The notes: a model not told the origin generated them from the letters alone. A stretch of DNA of 64,000 bases from Acidovorax sp. NB1 (GCF_005405905.1 NZ_BJHU01000021.1:1-64000); one strand, 5' to 3'; numbered from the stretch's first letter, positions 25,963 to 36,604 are shown. Numbers and translations: made by a program.

Positions 25963-27287
25963 GCGCGAAAGTCATTCACGTTGGTGTGCGTGGGCCCCGT
26001 GATGACCAGGTCGCCCAGTGCATCGAAATAGCCATATGCATCGTTGCGGTCCAGGTGGTCCGCGATGGAAAGCCCCTGCGCGGCAGCACGCGCCAAGGTG
26101 TCGGGCGCAACGCAGGCACCCGCGTTGTCTTCCACGCCGTCGATGCCGTCGGTGTCCGCCGCCAGCGCCCACACGCCCGCCTGGCCTTGCAGCGCCTGCG
26201 CGAGCCCCATGCAGAACTCGCCCGCGCGGCCGCCCCGGCCCTTGGCGGCGCCCGGGGCGCGCGGGCGGATGGTGACGGTGGTCTCGCCGCCCGAGAGGAC
26301 CACGCAGGGCCGCGCAAACGGCTGGCCGTGCCGCGCCACGGCCCGCGCCAGCGCAGCGTGCACCTTGCCCACCTCGCGCGACTCGCCCTCGATCTCGTCC
26401 GACAGGATGTGGGCCTGGACGCCCGCTGCACGCGCCGCCTCGGCGGCGGCCTCCAGCGACTGCTGGGGCGTGGCCGTCATGTGCACGGCATGGCCTGCGA
26501 ACACGGCATCGCCGGGCTTGGGGGTTTCCAGATCACCCGCCTGCAGCGCGGCACGCACGCTGGCCGGGATGTCGATGCGGTAGCGCGCCAAGATAGCCAG
26601 GGCGTCGGCGCAGGTAGTGGAATCAGGCACCGTGGGGCCGCTGGCAATCACCGACGGGTCGTCACCCGGCACATCGCTGATGGTGAGCGTGACCACGCGC
26701 GCAGGGGCGCAGGCCGCCGCCAGCCGCCCGCCCTTGATGCGCGAAAGGTGCTTGCGCACGCAGTTCATTTCGTCGATGGCGGCGCCACTCTCCAGCAAGG
26801 CCTTGTTGATGCGCTGCTTGTCCTCCAGCGTAAGCCCATCGGCGGGCAGGGTGAGCAAAGCCGAGCCGCCGCCCGAGATCAGGCACAGCACCAGGTCGTT
26901 TTCGGTCAACCCCTGGGTGAGCGCCAGGATGCGCTCTGCGGCCGCCAGCCCCGCCGCATCCGGCACCGGGTGTGCGGCCTCGACCACCTCGATGCGCTGC
27001 GGCAGGCCTGCGGGCCGGGGCGGCGTGTGGTGGTAGCGCGTGACGACCAGGCCCGACAGCGGCGCATCGGCCGGCCACAGCGCCTCCACCGCCTGGGCCA
27101 TGGCACCACCGGCCTTGCCGGCGCCCAGCACCAGGGTGCGGCCGCCGCTCTCGCGGCTGGGTGGGGGGGGCAGAAATGCAGCGGTGTTGTGCAGCGGCAG
27201 TGCACGGCGCACAGCCACGCGGTAGAGGTGTTCGAGGAATTCCCCGCTCTGGCGAACGGGGTCGGGCACGGTGTCGGTGATGGTCAT
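25947..27287 (-). CDS. ttuD: Glycerate 2-kinase (MOFRL family)
   Basis: 446 residues from the ATG at 27287 with GGAG upstream; the extension to 27416 is in the promoter. It phosphorylates D-glycerate, the product of GlxR, to 2-phosphoglycerate. Landmarks of the TtuD/GckA class: LVLGAGKAGGAMAQAVE, EAAHPVPDAAGLAAAERIL, LCLISGGGSALLTLPADGLTLED, NCVRKHLSRIKGGRLA, SDVPGDDPSVIASGPTVPD, and the C-terminal MOFRL domain VLSGGETTVTIR...WALAADTDGIDG. It lies beyond the LysR gene but on the same strand as gcl. Its last codons lie inside a repeat element. Confidence 0.93.
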   Translation of the reverse strand: MTITDTVPDPVRQSGEFLEHLYRVAVRRALPLHNTAAFLPPPPSRESGGRTLVLGAGKAGGAMAQAVEALWPADAPLSGLVVTRYHHTPPRPAGLPQRIEVVEAAHPVPDAAGLAAAERILALTQGLTENDLVLCLISGGGSALLTLPADGLTLEDKQRINKALLESGAAIDEMNCVRKHLSRIKGGRLAAACAPARVVTLTISDVPGDDPSVIASGPTVPDSTTCADALAILARYRIDIPASVRAALQAGDLETPKPGDAVFAGHAVHMTATPQQSLEAAAEAARAAGVQAHILSDEIEGESREVGKVHAALARAVARHGQPFARPCVVLSGGETTVTIRPRAPGAAKGRGGRAGEFCMGLAQALQGQAGVWALAADTDGIDGVEDNAGACVAPDTLARAAAQGLSIADHLDRNDAYGYFDALGDLVITGPTHTNVNDFRALLIL

Positions 27288-27444
27288 GGGGTTGTCTCCG
27301 CGGGCGATTGTGGGGCCACGGTCACCCGCACAGCAGTGCGCCAAAGTCAAAACTACTTCAACCCAGGCAGGGGATGGCAACACGCCAGAGCGGTGCACAG
27401 CACGGGATAACCCCATGTTCTGGCCTGCAACAGTTGTCTACATT

Positions 27445-27458
27445 TCTTGTATGCAAGA
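27445..27458. promoter_or_regulatory. Palindrome upstream of dctA-like gene
   Basis: TCTTGTATGCAAGA has 5-bp perfect arms (TCTTG/CAAGA) and a TGTATGC core like the GntR sites at 9416 and 11431. It lies 46 bp before the start at 27504, in the 216-bp space divergent to ttuD. Confidence 0.5.
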
Positions 27459-27503
27459 TTGATTGCAGCGCACCTCCATCCTTTTTCTCACCAAAGGGTT
27501 CCC

Positions 27504-28784
27504 ATGCTTCGCTTCTTCAACTCCCTCTTCGGCCGGGTGATCCTGGCCTTGATTGCCGGTGTGGCCATCGGGCTGCTCTGGCCTGACACGGCCGTGCAGC
27601 TCAAGCCGCTGGGCGACGGCTTCATCAAGCTCATCAAGATGCTGATCCCACTCATCGTGTTCTGCGTGGTGGTGCACGGCATTGCAGGCACGGGTGATTT
27701 GCAGCGCGTGGGGCGCGTGGGGGTCAAGTCGCTGATCTACTTTGAGGTGGTCACCTCCATCGCTCTGGTGCTGGGCCTGGCGCTGGCGTTCTGGTTCGAG
27801 CCCGGCGTGGGCATGAACGTGGACCCCAAGGCGCTGGACCCCAAGGCCATGGGCGCCTACGCAGAAAACGCCAGCAAGCTCACGGGCGGCGGCTTCAGCG
27901 ACTTTCTGCTCAAGCTCATCCCCACCACGGCTGTGAGCGCTTTTGCCAACGGCGACGTGCTGCAGGTGCTGCTGTTCTCGATCATCTTCGGCTGCGCGCT
28001 GGCGCTGCTGGGCGAGCGCGGGGCACGCGTCACCGGCCTCATTGAAGACCTGTCGCATGTGCTGTTCAAGACCATGGGCCTGATCATCAAGCTGGCCCCA
28101 CTGGGCGTGCTGGGTGCGATCGCTTTCACGGTGGGCAAGTACGGCATCGGCTCGCTCAAGCAGCTGGGCATGCTGGTGGTGCTGTTCTACGTGGCCGTGT
28201 TCCTGTTCGTGGTGGTGGTGCTGGGTCTCATCATGCGGTTCTCGGGCTTCAGCCTGTTCAAGCTGCTGCGCTACCTGCGCGAAGAGCTGGCCGTGGTATT
28301 CGCCACCACGTCGTCGGACAGCGTGCTGCCCCAGATCATGGCCAAGCTCAAGAACATGGGCATCCGCGATTCGACCGTGGGCCTGGTGATCCCCACGGGC
28401 TACTCGTTCAACCTGGACGCGTTCTCGATCTACATCACGCTGGCGGCCGTGTTCATCGCACAGGCCACCAACACCCCCATCACCATGACCGACCTGCTGA
28501 CCATCCTGGCGATCTCGCTGGTCACCTCCAAGGGCGCGCACGGCGTGCCGGGCTCGGCCATCGTGGTGCTGGCGGCCACGCTGCACGCCATTCCGGCCAT
28601 CCCTGCCATCGGGCTGGTGCTGGTGTTGTCGGTGGACTGGTTCATGGGCATCGCCCGCGCCCTGGGCAACCTGATCGGCAACTGCGTGGCCACGGTGGCG
28701 ATTGCCGCGTGGGAAGGCGACATCGACCGCGAGCGCGCCCATGCCGTGCTGGACGGCCAGGCCGTCGCGCCGCTGCAGAAGTAA
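27504..28784 (+). CDS. DctA-type dicarboxylate/amino-acid:cation symporter
   Basis: 426 residues from the ATG at 27504. It is an inner-membrane importer of the DAACS family with about eight helices and two re-entrant loops. Family motifs: FIKLIKMLIPLIVFCVVVHGI, the serine-rich FATTSSDSVLPQIM, GLVIPTGYSFNLDAFSIYITLAAVFIAQ, and SKGAHGVPGSAIVVLAATL. It would take up C4-dicarboxylates such as malate or succinate. The length matches DctA. It precedes a solute-binding protein gene by 28 bp. The frame upstream of 27504 is not supported. Substrate choice is inference. Confidence 0.88.
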   Translation: MLRFFNSLFGRVILALIAGVAIGLLWPDTAVQLKPLGDGFIKLIKMLIPLIVFCVVVHGIAGTGDLQRVGRVGVKSLIYFEVVTSIALVLGLALAFWFEPGVGMNVDPKALDPKAMGAYAENASKLTGGGFSDFLLKLIPTTAVSAFANGDVLQVLLFSIIFGCALALLGERGARVTGLIEDLSHVLFKTMGLIIKLAPLGVLGAIAFTVGKYGIGSLKQLGMLVVLFYVAVFLFVVVVLGLIMRFSGFSLFKLLRYLREELAVVFATTSSDSVLPQIMAKLKNMGIRDSTVGLVIPTGYSFNLDAFSIYITLAAVFIAQATNTPITMTDLLTILAISLVTSKGAHGVPGSAIVVLAATLHAIPAIPAIGLVLVLSVDWFMGIARALGNLIGNCVATVAIAAWEGDIDRERAHAVLDGQAVAPLQK

Positions 28785-28812
28785 ATCCCAACGCGCCACG
28801 CGAGGCACCCCC

Positions 28813-29652
28813 ATGACCCAGCCATCCCGCTACTCCCATCCGACCCGGCGCAGCGCCATCGCAGGCGCGGCGGGCCTGTGCACGCTGGGCTGGGGCATCG
28901 CCGCCGCGCAGGGCAAGGGCGACGCACCGGACCAGCTCGAACGCATCCTCAAGAGCCGCGTGCTGCGCGTGGCCGCGCCGCAGGAGTTTCCCCCTTTCGG
29001 CTTCACGAAGAACGGCGTGCTGGACGGCTTTGACATCGCGGTGGCGCGCATGCTAGCCGGCGACCTGCGCGTGTCGCTCAAGACCCTGCCCGTGGCCAGC
29101 GGCGAGCGACTGGCGGCGCTGCGCGAAGACCGGGTGGACCTGGTCATCGCCAGCCTGGGCAAGACCGCCGAGCGCGAGCGCGAGATCGACTTTTCCACTG
29201 CCTACGCGCCCACCTACATGGGCGTCTTTGGCGACTCCGGCGCGGGACTGGCCGACCTGGCCGCGCTCAAGGGCCGCCGCGTGGGCGTGGTGCGCGGCAG
29301 CCTCGAAGAGGCCGAACTCAAGGCCCAGGCAGCGCATGCGACGGCCGTGGCGTTCGACAGCTCGGCGCCCCTGCTCGATGCCTACGTGCGCCGCACCATC
29401 GATGCGTTCGCTGCGGGCAACGTGGTGGCCGAATCCATCCCCGACACCGCCCTGCGCGAGCGCGTGCGCCGGGTGGCGGTGCTGCGGCAAAGCCCCTGCT
29501 ACATCGGCGTGCGCAAGGGTGAACCGCGCCTGCTGGCGCGGGTAGACGCGTTCCTGGCCCAGGCCCGGTCGTCCCAGGCGCTCATGGTCAACGCGATGCA
29601 CTGGTTCAAGCACAGCCTGTCACCGGACATGTTCAAGGACGGCAAAGGCTGA
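28813..29652 (+). CDS. Periplasmic amino-acid-type solute-binding protein (SBP_bac_3)
   Basis: 279 residues. It has a twin-arginine-like or Sec signal (HPTRRSAIAGAAGLCTLGWGIAAAQ) and then a class 3 binding-protein fold: RVLRVAAPQEFPPFGFTKNGVLDGFDIAVARMLA, ERLAALREDRVDLVIASLGKTAERERE, and LKGRRVGVVRGSLEEAELK. Proteins of this class bind polar amino acids or other small acids. No permease or ATPase gene is next to it; the neighbours are a DctA-type symporter and a chemoreceptor, so it could work with distant ABC partners or pass ligand to the receptor. Both options are inference. Confidence 0.85.
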   Translation: MTQPSRYSHPTRRSAIAGAAGLCTLGWGIAAAQGKGDAPDQLERILKSRVLRVAAPQEFPPFGFTKNGVLDGFDIAVARMLAGDLRVSLKTLPVASGERLAALREDRVDLVIASLGKTAEREREIDFSTAYAPTYMGVFGDSGAGLADLAALKGRRVGVVRGSLEEAELKAQAAHATAVAFDSSAPLLDAYVRRTIDAFAAGNVVAESIPDTALRERVRRVAVLRQSPCYIGVRKGEPRLLARVDAFLAQARSSQALMVNAMHWFKHSLSPDMFKDGKG

Positions 29653-29787
29653 GCCCGCGCGCAGCAGCATCCGCTACCCCACCACCTGGCCGCATTACTT
29701 TCCGCACAACACACAGTGCACAGGTCCGAAGCTACCCACAGCCACCCCCACCGCTCCGCCCCTCTCCCCGGCCAAGGCAGCAATCCC

Positions 29788-31632
29788 ATGATCACCTCGC
29801 TTCGCACCCGCATCCTGCTCATCACCACTGCAGCCGTCACCGTGGCCCTGGCACTCACGGGCGCGGCCACCTACACCATCGTGCGGTCCGCCACGCTGCA
29901 GACCATCGAAGAAAACCTGGCGGCCATCGCCTCGGGCAACACACTGGCCATCGAGAAATGGGTGGCTGCCAAAGCCACGGCCGTGACGGCGACGGCGGCA
30001 GTGGTCGAGCCCGGCGACCCCAAGGGCCTGGTGCTGCACATGAACCAGGCCGGCGGCTTCCCGGTGACCACGGGCGGCTGGCAGGACAAGAGCTGGGTGT
30101 CGAGCAGCGCCAGCACGCCGCCCACCTACGACCCCACGGCCCGCCCCTGGTACAAGACCGCGCTGCAGGCCGGCAAGCTGGTGGTGACCAAGCCCTATGG
30201 CGACGCCTCCACCGGCGAGCCCTTCGTCTCGTTCGCCGCGCCCATCCTGCGCGGCGGCACGGCGCAGGGCGCTGTCAGCGGCGCGGTGCCGCTCAAGGGC
30301 GTGCAGGAAGTGGTGGCTGCGGTGCACCCCACGCCCAGCAGCCTGGGCTTCGTGATCGACAAGGACGGGCTGGTGCTGGCCCACCCCGACGCGAAGCGCA
30401 TGCTCAAACCCGTCGCGGAAGTCTCTGCCGCGCTCACGCCCGCCGTGGTGTCGTCGCTGCAAAGCGCCAGCCATTCGCTGGAGGCAGACCTCAACGGCAC
30501 CCCCAAGCTGCTGCGCGCGCTGCCCGTGCAGGGCACCGACTGGCTGCTGGTGGTGGCGCTGGACAAAACCGAGGCCACAGCGGGCTTGGGCCAGGTGGTA
30601 CGCACATCGGCCATCGCCATCGTGCTGCTGGTGCTAGCGGCAGCCGGCGTCACGGCCCTGCTCACCGCGCAGTCGTTCCGCCGCCTGTCGCAGGTGCGGG
30701 ACGCGATGGATGAAGTCGGCTCCGGCAGCGGCGACCTCACGCACCGCCTGCCCGTACAGGGGCGCGACGAGGTGGCGCAGATTGCGGCGTCGTTCAACAG
30801 CTTTGTCGAGAAGATCGGCACGGTACTGCAAGACGTGCGCCAGGGCGTCGAATCGATGAAGACGGCCACCGACGAGATCAAGGCTGGCAACCAGGACCTG
30901 TCCAACCGCACCGAAGGCTCGGCCAGCGCGCTGCAGGAAACCTCGGCCTCGTTGTCGCAGCTGACCGTCACCGTCAAGCAGTCGGCAGAAGCCGCCGCGC
31001 AGGCCACGCGCCTGGCCAACTCGGCCAGCGCCACGGCCACGCGGGGTGGCGAGGTGGCGGCTGGCGCAGTGACCACGATGGACGAGATCTCGGCCGCCTC
31101 GGCCAGGATCGGCGAGATCATCGGCGTGATCGACTCCATCGCGTTCCAGACCAACATCCTCGCGCTGAACGCGGCGGTGGAGGCGGCCCGAGCTGGCGAG
31201 AACGGCCGAGGCTTTGCCGTGGTAGCCAGCGAGGTGCGCAGCCTGGCCCACCGCAGCGCCACAGCCGCCAAGGAGATCAAGGCGCTGATTGACGCCTCCA
31301 GCGCGAGCGTGGCCACGGGCACGCAGCGTGTTCAGGCTGCAGGCAAGACCATGGGCGAGATCGTCCAGGACATCCAGCACGTGGCGAAGATCATCGGCGA
31401 GATCAACGGATCGATGACCGAGCAGAGCGCCGGCATTGGCCAGATCAACCAGGCCGTGGCCGAGATGGACCGCGCGACACAGCAAAATGCTGCCCTGGTG
31501 GAAGAATCCACCGCCGCGTCTTCCGTGCTGAACGAACAGGCCCACCACCTTGCGCGCACGGTGGCAGGCTTCAAGCTCGACGGCGAGCCCGCCACACCCT
31601 CCTCCAACCCGCGCCTGGCGCTGCCGCGCTGA
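29788..31632 (+). CDS. Methyl-accepting chemotaxis protein, dCache-type sensor
   Basis: 614 residues from the ATG at 29788. One helix (about 8-30), a large periplasmic domain (about 35-275) of dCache type with the typical [13 protein letters not shown] segment and [16 protein letters not shown], a second helix (about 282-300), HAMP (about 300-355), and a signalling domain with the conserved tip [40 protein letters not shown]. There is no CheR-docking pentapeptide at the C-terminus. Its location among purine genes and upstream of a urate permease suggests a purine-type ligand: a dCache receptor for purines (McpH) is known in Pseudomonas putida. The ligand remains inference. Confidence 0.92.
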   Translation: MITSLRTRILLITTAAVTVALALTGAATYTIVRSATLQTIEENLAAIASGNTLAIEKWVAAKATAVTATAAVVEPGDPKGLVLHMNQAGGFPVTTGGWQDKSWVSSSASTPPTYDPTARPWYKTALQAGKLVVTKPYGDASTGEPFVSFAAPILRGGTAQGAVSGAVPLKGVQEVVAAVHPTPSSLGFVIDKDGLVLAHPDAKRMLKPVAEVSAALTPAVVSSLQSASHSLEADLNGTPKLLRALPVQGTDWLLVVALDKTEATAGLGQVVRTSAIAIVLLVLAAAGVTALLTAQSFRRLSQVRDAMDEVGSGSGDLTHRLPVQGRDEVAQIAASFNSFVEKIGTVLQDVRQGVESMKTATDEIKAGNQDLSNRTEGSASALQETSASLSQLTVTVKQSAEAAAQATRLANSASATATRGGEVAAGAVTTMDEISAASARIGEIIGVIDSIAFQTNILALNAAVEAARAGENGRGFAVVASEVRSLAHRSATAAKEIKALIDASSASVATGTQRVQAAGKTMGEIVQDIQHVAKIIGEINGSMTEQSAGIGQINQAVAEMDRATQQNAALVEESTAASSVLNEQAHHLARTVAGFKLDGEPATPSSNPRLALPR

Positions 31633-31660
31633 CGCCACTGCCCACGCCCACAGCCCTCCC

Positions 31661-32347
31661 ATGAGCATCAGCCCCAACCAGATCGCCCAGCAGGTGGTGG
31701 AATCCATCCTGGCCCAGAAGCTCGCCCCCGGCGAGCGCCTGGGCGAGCAGGAGCTGGCCGATCTTTTCGGCGTGAGCCGCACCCTGGTGCGCGAAGCGCT
31801 GATGCAGTTGCAGGCGCGCGGTTTTGTCGAGGTGCGCCCGCGCCGGGGCTGGTATGTGGTGGAGCCGTCGGTGGACGACGCCCGCGATGCGTTTTCGGCC
31901 CGGCGCATCATTGAATCGGGCATCCTGGCCGATGCGGGGCGCCCGCTGCAGGCGGTCATTCCCCGCTTGCGCGCCCACATTGCCGACGAGCAGCGCGCCA
32001 TCGAGGGTGCGGACGCGGCCACACGCGCCTTCCTGCTGGCCGACTTTCATGTGTGTCTGGCCGAGGTCATGGGCCACCGCAGCCTGAGCGACATCCTGCG
32101 CGACCTCACGGCGCGCACCACCCTCGCTGCATCGCTTTACCAGTCACGCCACGAGGCCAGCCAGTCGTGCGCGGAGCACGAGTCCATTGTCGAGGCCCTG
32201 GAGGCGGGCAACGCGGCCCTGGCGCGCGAACGTCTGCTGGCCCACATTGGCCATGTGGAAGCAGCACTCAACCCCGGCCAGCCGCTGGTGCGCGACCGCC
32301 TGCGCGAATCGCTGGCCCCTTTGGCGGGGCCACGCGGCGTGCCCTGA
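31661..32347 (+). CDS. GntR/FadR-class (FCD) regulator, second copy
   Basis: 228 residues. An N-terminal winged helix (LAPGERLGEQELADLFGVSRTLVREALMQLQARGFV) and an FCD domain (about 85-215) with LLADFHVCLAEVMGH and CAEHESIVEALEAGN, which carry the usual metal/ligand residues. It resembles the regulator at 11469 in both domains, so the two are paralogs. It lies 204 bp before the NCS2 permease on the same strand, with TGTATAC sites in between, and probably controls that permease. It starts 28 bp after the chemoreceptor gene. Confidence 0.87.
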   Translation: MSISPNQIAQQVVESILAQKLAPGERLGEQELADLFGVSRTLVREALMQLQARGFVEVRPRRGWYVVEPSVDDARDAFSARRIIESGILADAGRPLQAVIPRLRAHIADEQRAIEGADAATRAFLLADFHVCLAEVMGHRSLSDILRDLTARTTLAASLYQSRHEASQSCAEHESIVEALEAGNAALARERLLAHIGHVEAALNPGQPLVRDRLRESLAPLAGPRGVP

Positions 32348-32461
32348 CCTGCCCGCAACTCCGGCGTCGGCCACAGGCCCTCTCTATCCCTTCCACCGCC
32401 CGGCGCGCTGGAGGGCGTTGCCGCTGGACCTAGGGTTTACCGGGATAAGCCGTTTCGCATA

Positions 32462-32507
32462 TTTTGTATACGATTTTTGTATGGACTGCTGTGCACCACA
32501 TTGCACA
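32462..32507. promoter_or_regulatory. Operator region upstream of the NCS2 permease
   Basis: Two TGTATR cores (TTTTGTATACGATT around 32465-32471, TTTGTATGG around 32478-32483) are followed by the perfect dyad TGTGCA-N6-TGCACA (32490-32507). The cores resemble the GntR palindrome at 11427. The second dyad may belong to another regulator. Confidence 0.5.
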
Positions 32508-32551
32508 CAGATCGCCACCCATCCCTCAGGCCCCGTACAAAAGGAATTCCC

Positions 32552-34039
32552 ATGACCCCGCCCGTGCATCCCGTGGACGAACACCTGCCCTTGGGGCGCC
32601 TCACGGCGCTGGGCCTGCAGCATGTGCTGGTGATGTATGCCGGCGCGGTGGCCGTGCCGCTCATCGTCGGCCGCGCGCTCAACCTCACGCCCGACCAGGT
32701 GGCCAAGCTGATCTCGGCCGACCTGTTCGTCTGCGGGCTCGTCACGCTGATCCAGGCGCTGGGCGCCTCGCAGTGGTTCGGCATCCGGCTGCCGGTGATG
32801 ATGGGCGTGACCTTTGCCTCGGTGGCGCCCATGGTGTCCATGGCGCAGAGCACAGGGGGCACCGCCGGGGCCGGGCTGATTTTTGGTTCGGTGATCGGCG
32901 CAGGGGTGATCTCGATCCTGATCGCGCCGCTGGTCAGCCGCATGCTGCGGTTCTTTCCACCGGTGGTCACCGGCACCATCATTGCGGTCATCGGCATCAG
33001 CCTGATGCGCGTGGGCATCAACTGGATCTTTGGCAACCCCGTGGGGCCGACCGCGCCCAATGTGGTGAATCCCGAGCACATCAAGTGGCTCAGCGAGATG
33101 CAGTCTGTTGCCGGTGCGCCCGGCTCGTCACTGCCGCCCGTGCCCAAGGGTTTTGCAGTGGTGCCCACGGTGCCCAACCCCAAATACGCCGACCTCACGG
33201 GTGTGGGCATCTCGGCCGTGGTGCTGGTGTCCATCCTGCTGATTGCCAAGTTTGCCAAGGGCTTCATTGCCAACATCTCGGTGCTGCTGGGCATCGTCAT
33301 TGGCGCCGTGATTGCCGTGGCCATGGGCCTGATGTCGTTCGAGAAAGTGGCCAAGGCGCAGTGGTTTGACCTGGTGCTGCCGTTCGAGATTGCTGGGCCG
33401 GTGTTCGACCCCATATTGATCCTGACCATGACACTGGTGATGATCGTGGTGATGATCGAATCCACCGGCATGTTCCTGGCGCTGGGCGAGATGACCGACC
33501 GCAAGATCGAGCAGGCCGACCTCACGCGCGGCCTGCGCACCGACGGCCTGGGCACGTTGCTGGGCGGCATCTTCAACACCTTCCCCTACACCAGCTTCTC
33601 GCAGAACGTGGGCCTGGTGGCCGTCACGGGCGTCAAGAGCCGCTTTGTGTGTGTGGCCGGTGGCGTGATCCTGATCGTGCTGGGCGTGCTGCCCAAGATG
33701 GCCGCGCTGGTCGAATCGCTGCCCACCATGGTGCTGGGCGGCGCGGGGCTGGTGATGTTCGGCATGGTGGCGGCCACGGGCATCCGCATTCTGGGCGGGG
33801 TGGACTTCAAGCACAACCGCTTCAACGCGATGATCGTGGCCGTGTCGATTGGCGTGGGCATGATCCCGCTGATTGCACCGAGCTTTCGCCAGTGGATGCC
33901 GCATGCGATCCACCCCCTCATCGAATCCGGTATCCTGCTGGCCTCGATCACGGCTGTGGCCCTGAACGTTTTCTTCAATGGCGCCAGCCGCGACACCTCC
34001 GCCGCTGTGAACGCCGCACGCCAGGCCGACGCCCACTAG
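32552..34039 (+). CDS. NCS2 nucleobase:cation symporter (urate/xanthine permease)
   Basis: 495 residues from the ATG at 32552, preceded by AAGGAA. It is an inner-membrane importer with about 14 helices. NAT/NCS2 signatures: LGLQHVLVMYAGAVAVPLIVG, VMMGVTFASVAPM, GTIIAVIGISLMRVGINW, the glutamate-bearing MIVVMIESTGMFLALGEM, and the motif SFSQNVGLVAVTGVKSRFV. The central region has an extra loop between helices (about 170-215). Within a purine catabolic region it most likely carries urate or xanthine. It is probably controlled by the GntR upstream. Confidence 0.92.
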   Translation: MTPPVHPVDEHLPLGRLTALGLQHVLVMYAGAVAVPLIVGRALNLTPDQVAKLISADLFVCGLVTLIQALGASQWFGIRLPVMMGVTFASVAPMVSMAQSTGGTAGAGLIFGSVIGAGVISILIAPLVSRMLRFFPPVVTGTIIAVIGISLMRVGINWIFGNPVGPTAPNVVNPEHIKWLSEMQSVAGAPGSSLPPVPKGFAVVPTVPNPKYADLTGVGISAVVLVSILLIAKFAKGFIANISVLLGIVIGAVIAVAMGLMSFEKVAKAQWFDLVLPFEIAGPVFDPILILTMTLVMIVVMIESTGMFLALGEMTDRKIEQADLTRGLRTDGLGTLLGGIFNTFPYTSFSQNVGLVAVTGVKSRFVCVAGGVILIVLGVLPKMAALVESLPTMVLGGAGLVMFGMVAATGIRILGGVDFKHNRFNAMIVAVSIGVGMIPLIAPSFRQWMPHAIHPLIESGILLASITAVALNVFFNGASRDTSAAVNAARQADAH

Positions 34040-34218
34040 CATCCCGCCTGCCCGCTGCCGAAGAACCCCGCCCCGCCCCCCGGGGCCCTGCCCTCTTGCT
34101 GGCCTTGCCGCAAGGGGGTTTTGGCTTCATGCCGCATCCGCATAAACCGGCATGCGCACCCACCCCACCATCGGGTACGCTTGTTTTGCATTCCGCCGAG
34201 GACTTCCAGGATTTCCGT

Positions 34219-36525
34219 ATGACCCAGAAACTTTCCGCCGCCGAAGAATCGCTGCGCGACGCTGCGCGCGAATACCACCGCAACCCCGGCCGGGGCAAGA
34301 TTGCGGTGACCCCCACCAAACCTTTGTCCAATCAGCGCGATCTGTCGCTGGCCTACTCGCCAGGCGTGGCCTACCCCTGCCTCGACATCCAGGCCGATCC
34401 GTCCAAGGCGTTCGACTACACCTCGCGCGGCAACCTGGTGGGCGTGATCACCAACGGCACGGCCGTGCTGGGCCTGGGCGACATCGGCCCGCTGGCGGGC
34501 AAGCCGGTGATGGAAGGCAAGGGCTGCCTGTTCAAGAAGTTTGCGGGTGTCGATGTGTTCGACATCGAACTGGCCGAGCGCGACCCCGACAAGCTGGTCG
34601 AGATCATCGCGGCCATGGAGCCCACGCTGGGCGGCATCAACCTGGAAGACATCAAGGCCCCCGAGTGCTTCTACATCGAGCGCGAACTCAGCAAGCGCAT
34701 GAACATCCCGGTGTTCCACGATGACCAGCACGGCACGGCCATCATCAGCAGCGCGGCGCTGCTCAACGGCCTGGAACTGGTGGGCAAGCAGATCGACCAG
34801 GTCAAGATTGCTGTCTCGGGCGCGGGCGCGGCCGCCATTGCCTGCCTGAACGTGATGGTGGGCCTGGGCGTGAAGGTCGAGAACATCTTTGTGTGCGACT
34901 CCAAGGGCGTGATCTACGAAGGCCGCCCCGGTGGCTACGACGAATCGAAAGCGGCCTACGCGCAAAAGACCGCCGCCCGCACGCTGGCCGATGCGGTCAA
35001 CGGCGCCGACGTGTTCCTGGGTTGCTCGGCCCCCGGCGTGCTCACGGCCGAGATGGTCAAGACCATGGGCCCCAAGCCCATCATCCTGGCTCTGGCCAAC
35101 CCCGAGCCTGAAATCCGCCCCGAGCTGGCCAAGGCCATCCGCCCCGACTGCATCATCGCCACCGGCCGCTCGGACTACCCGAACCAGGTCAACAACGTGC
35201 TGTGCTTCCCGTACATCTTCCGTGGCGCCCTGGACTGCGGCGCCACCAAGATCACCGAGGCCATGAAGCTGGCCTGCGTGCGCCAGATTGCCGACCTGGC
35301 CAAGGCCGACATCAGCGAAGAAGTGGCCAGCGCCTATGCGGGCAAAGAGCTGACCTTCGGCCCCGACTACCTGATCCCCACGCCGTTTGATTCGCGCCTG
35401 ATCCTCAAGATCGCCCCCGCCGTGGCCAAGGCTGCCGCCGAATCGGGCGTGGCCACGCGCCCCATCGAAGACATGGAGGCCTACAAGGAAACGCTGTCGC
35501 GCTTCGTCTACCAGACCGGCATGCTGATGCGCCCCGTGATCAACGCGGCCAAGGCCCTGCCCGAAGCGAAAAAGCGCGTGGCCTACGCCGACGGCGAAGA
35601 CGAGCGCGCCCTGCGCGCCGCGCAAATGGCCATCGACGACAAGATTGCCCAGCCCATCCTCATCGGCCGCCCCGCCGTGATCGCAGCCCGCATCGAAAAA
35701 GCCGGCCTGCGCATGCAGTTGGGCAAGGATGTGGAGGTGTGCAACCCCGAGGACGACCCACGCTTCCGCCAGTACTGGGAGCACTACCACCAGCTCATGA
35801 AGCGCAATGGCGCCACGCCCGAAGTGGCCAAGGCGGCCGTGCGCCGCTCCAACACCATCATCGCCTCGCTGATGGTCACGCTGGGCGACGCCGACGCCAT
35901 GATCTGCGGCCTGGTCGGCACGTACGAGACGCACCTGGAGCGCATCCATAGCATCATCGGCCGCCAGGAAGGCGCACGCGACTACGCGGCCCTCAACGCA
36001 CTGATGACCAACCGGGGCACCCTGTTCATCGCCGACACCTATGTGAACGAAGACCCCACGGCCCAGCAGCTGGCCGACATCGCCTGGATGTCAGTGCAGG
36101 AAGTGCAGCGTTTTGGCATCCCGCCCAAGGTCGCCTTCCTGTCGCACTCCAGCTATGGCTCGTCCAAGCGCGCCTCGGCCCGCAAGATGCGCGAGGCGCG
36201 CGACCTGTTTGTGGCTGCCCACCCCGAGATCGAGTGCGATGGCGAGCTGCACGGCGACGCCGCGCTGGAGCCGAACATCCGCAACGCCTACATGGCGGAT
36301 TCCACGCTCACCGATTCGGCCAACCTGCTGATCTGCCCGAACCTGGATGCCGCCAACATCCTGTACAACGTGCTCAAGACCACCACCAGCGGCGGTGTGA
36401 CCGTGGGCCCCATCCTCATGGGCGGCGCCGCCACAGCCTACATCCTGACGCCTGCCGCCACGGTGCGCCGGGTGTTCAACATGACGGCCCTGGCCGTGGC
36501 CAGCGCTGCGGCACGCGCGGCCTGA
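34219..36525 (+). CDS. maeB: NADP-dependent malic enzyme with phosphotransacetylase-like domain
   Basis: 768 residues from the ATG at 34219; the longer frame overlaps the permease gene and is not coding. It decarboxylates malate to pyruvate. The N-terminal malic enzyme part (about 1-430) shows [55 protein letters not shown] and the Rossmann [15 protein letters not shown]; the C-terminal part (about 440-768) is the phosphate acetyltransferase-like domain that in MaeB regulates activity. The length is that of MaeB. It can feed pyruvate from the C4 acids formed when glyoxylate or dicarboxylates are used. It is followed by a strong terminator. Confidence 0.95.
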   Translation: MTQKLSAAEESLRDAAREYHRNPGRGKIAVTPTKPLSNQRDLSLAYSPGVAYPCLDIQADPSKAFDYTSRGNLVGVITNGTAVLGLGDIGPLAGKPVMEGKGCLFKKFAGVDVFDIELAERDPDKLVEIIAAMEPTLGGINLEDIKAPECFYIERELSKRMNIPVFHDDQHGTAIISSAALLNGLELVGKQIDQVKIAVSGAGAAAIACLNVMVGLGVKVENIFVCDSKGVIYEGRPGGYDESKAAYAQKTAARTLADAVNGADVFLGCSAPGVLTAEMVKTMGPKPIILALANPEPEIRPELAKAIRPDCIIATGRSDYPNQVNNVLCFPYIFRGALDCGATKITEAMKLACVRQIADLAKADISEEVASAYAGKELTFGPDYLIPTPFDSRLILKIAPAVAKAAAESGVATRPIEDMEAYKETLSRFVYQTGMLMRPVINAAKALPEAKKRVAYADGEDERALRAAQMAIDDKIAQPILIGRPAVIAARIEKAGLRMQLGKDVEVCNPEDDPRFRQYWEHYHQLMKRNGATPEVAKAAVRRSNTIIASLMVTLGDADAMICGLVGTYETHLERIHSIIGRQEGARDYAALNALMTNRGTLFIADTYVNEDPTAQQLADIAWMSVQEVQRFGIPPKVAFLSHSSYGSSKRASARKMREARDLFVAAHPEIECDGELHGDAALEPNIRNAYMADSTLTDSANLLICPNLDAANILYNVLKTTTSGGVTVGPILMGGAATAYILTPAATVRRVFNMTALAVASAAARAA

Positions 36526-36530
36526 CGGAT

Positions 36531-36569
36531 ATAGCTGATAGCGCTGATCGCGCTACGCCAAAAAGAAAG
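36531..36569 (+). repeat. Composite repeat, partial copy 5 (forward)
   Basis: ATAGCTGATAGCGC-TGATC-GCGCTA then CGCCAAAAAGAAAG: the right part of the 17-bp dyad, the central hairpin (TAGCGC/GCGCTA, 36539-36555) and the tail are present, while the left arm is missing. It starts five bases after the maeB stop. Confidence 0.5.
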
Positions 36570-36591
36570 GCCCCTCGGGGCCTTTCTTTTT
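36560..36591. terminator. Bidirectional terminator between maeB and the HDOD gene
   Basis: AAAAAGAAAGGCCC pairs perfectly with GGGCCTTTCTTTTT around a CTCG loop, giving an A-run before and a T-run after, suitable for both converging genes. Confidence 0.9.
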
Positions 36592-36604
36592 GTGTGAGAC
36601 AACT

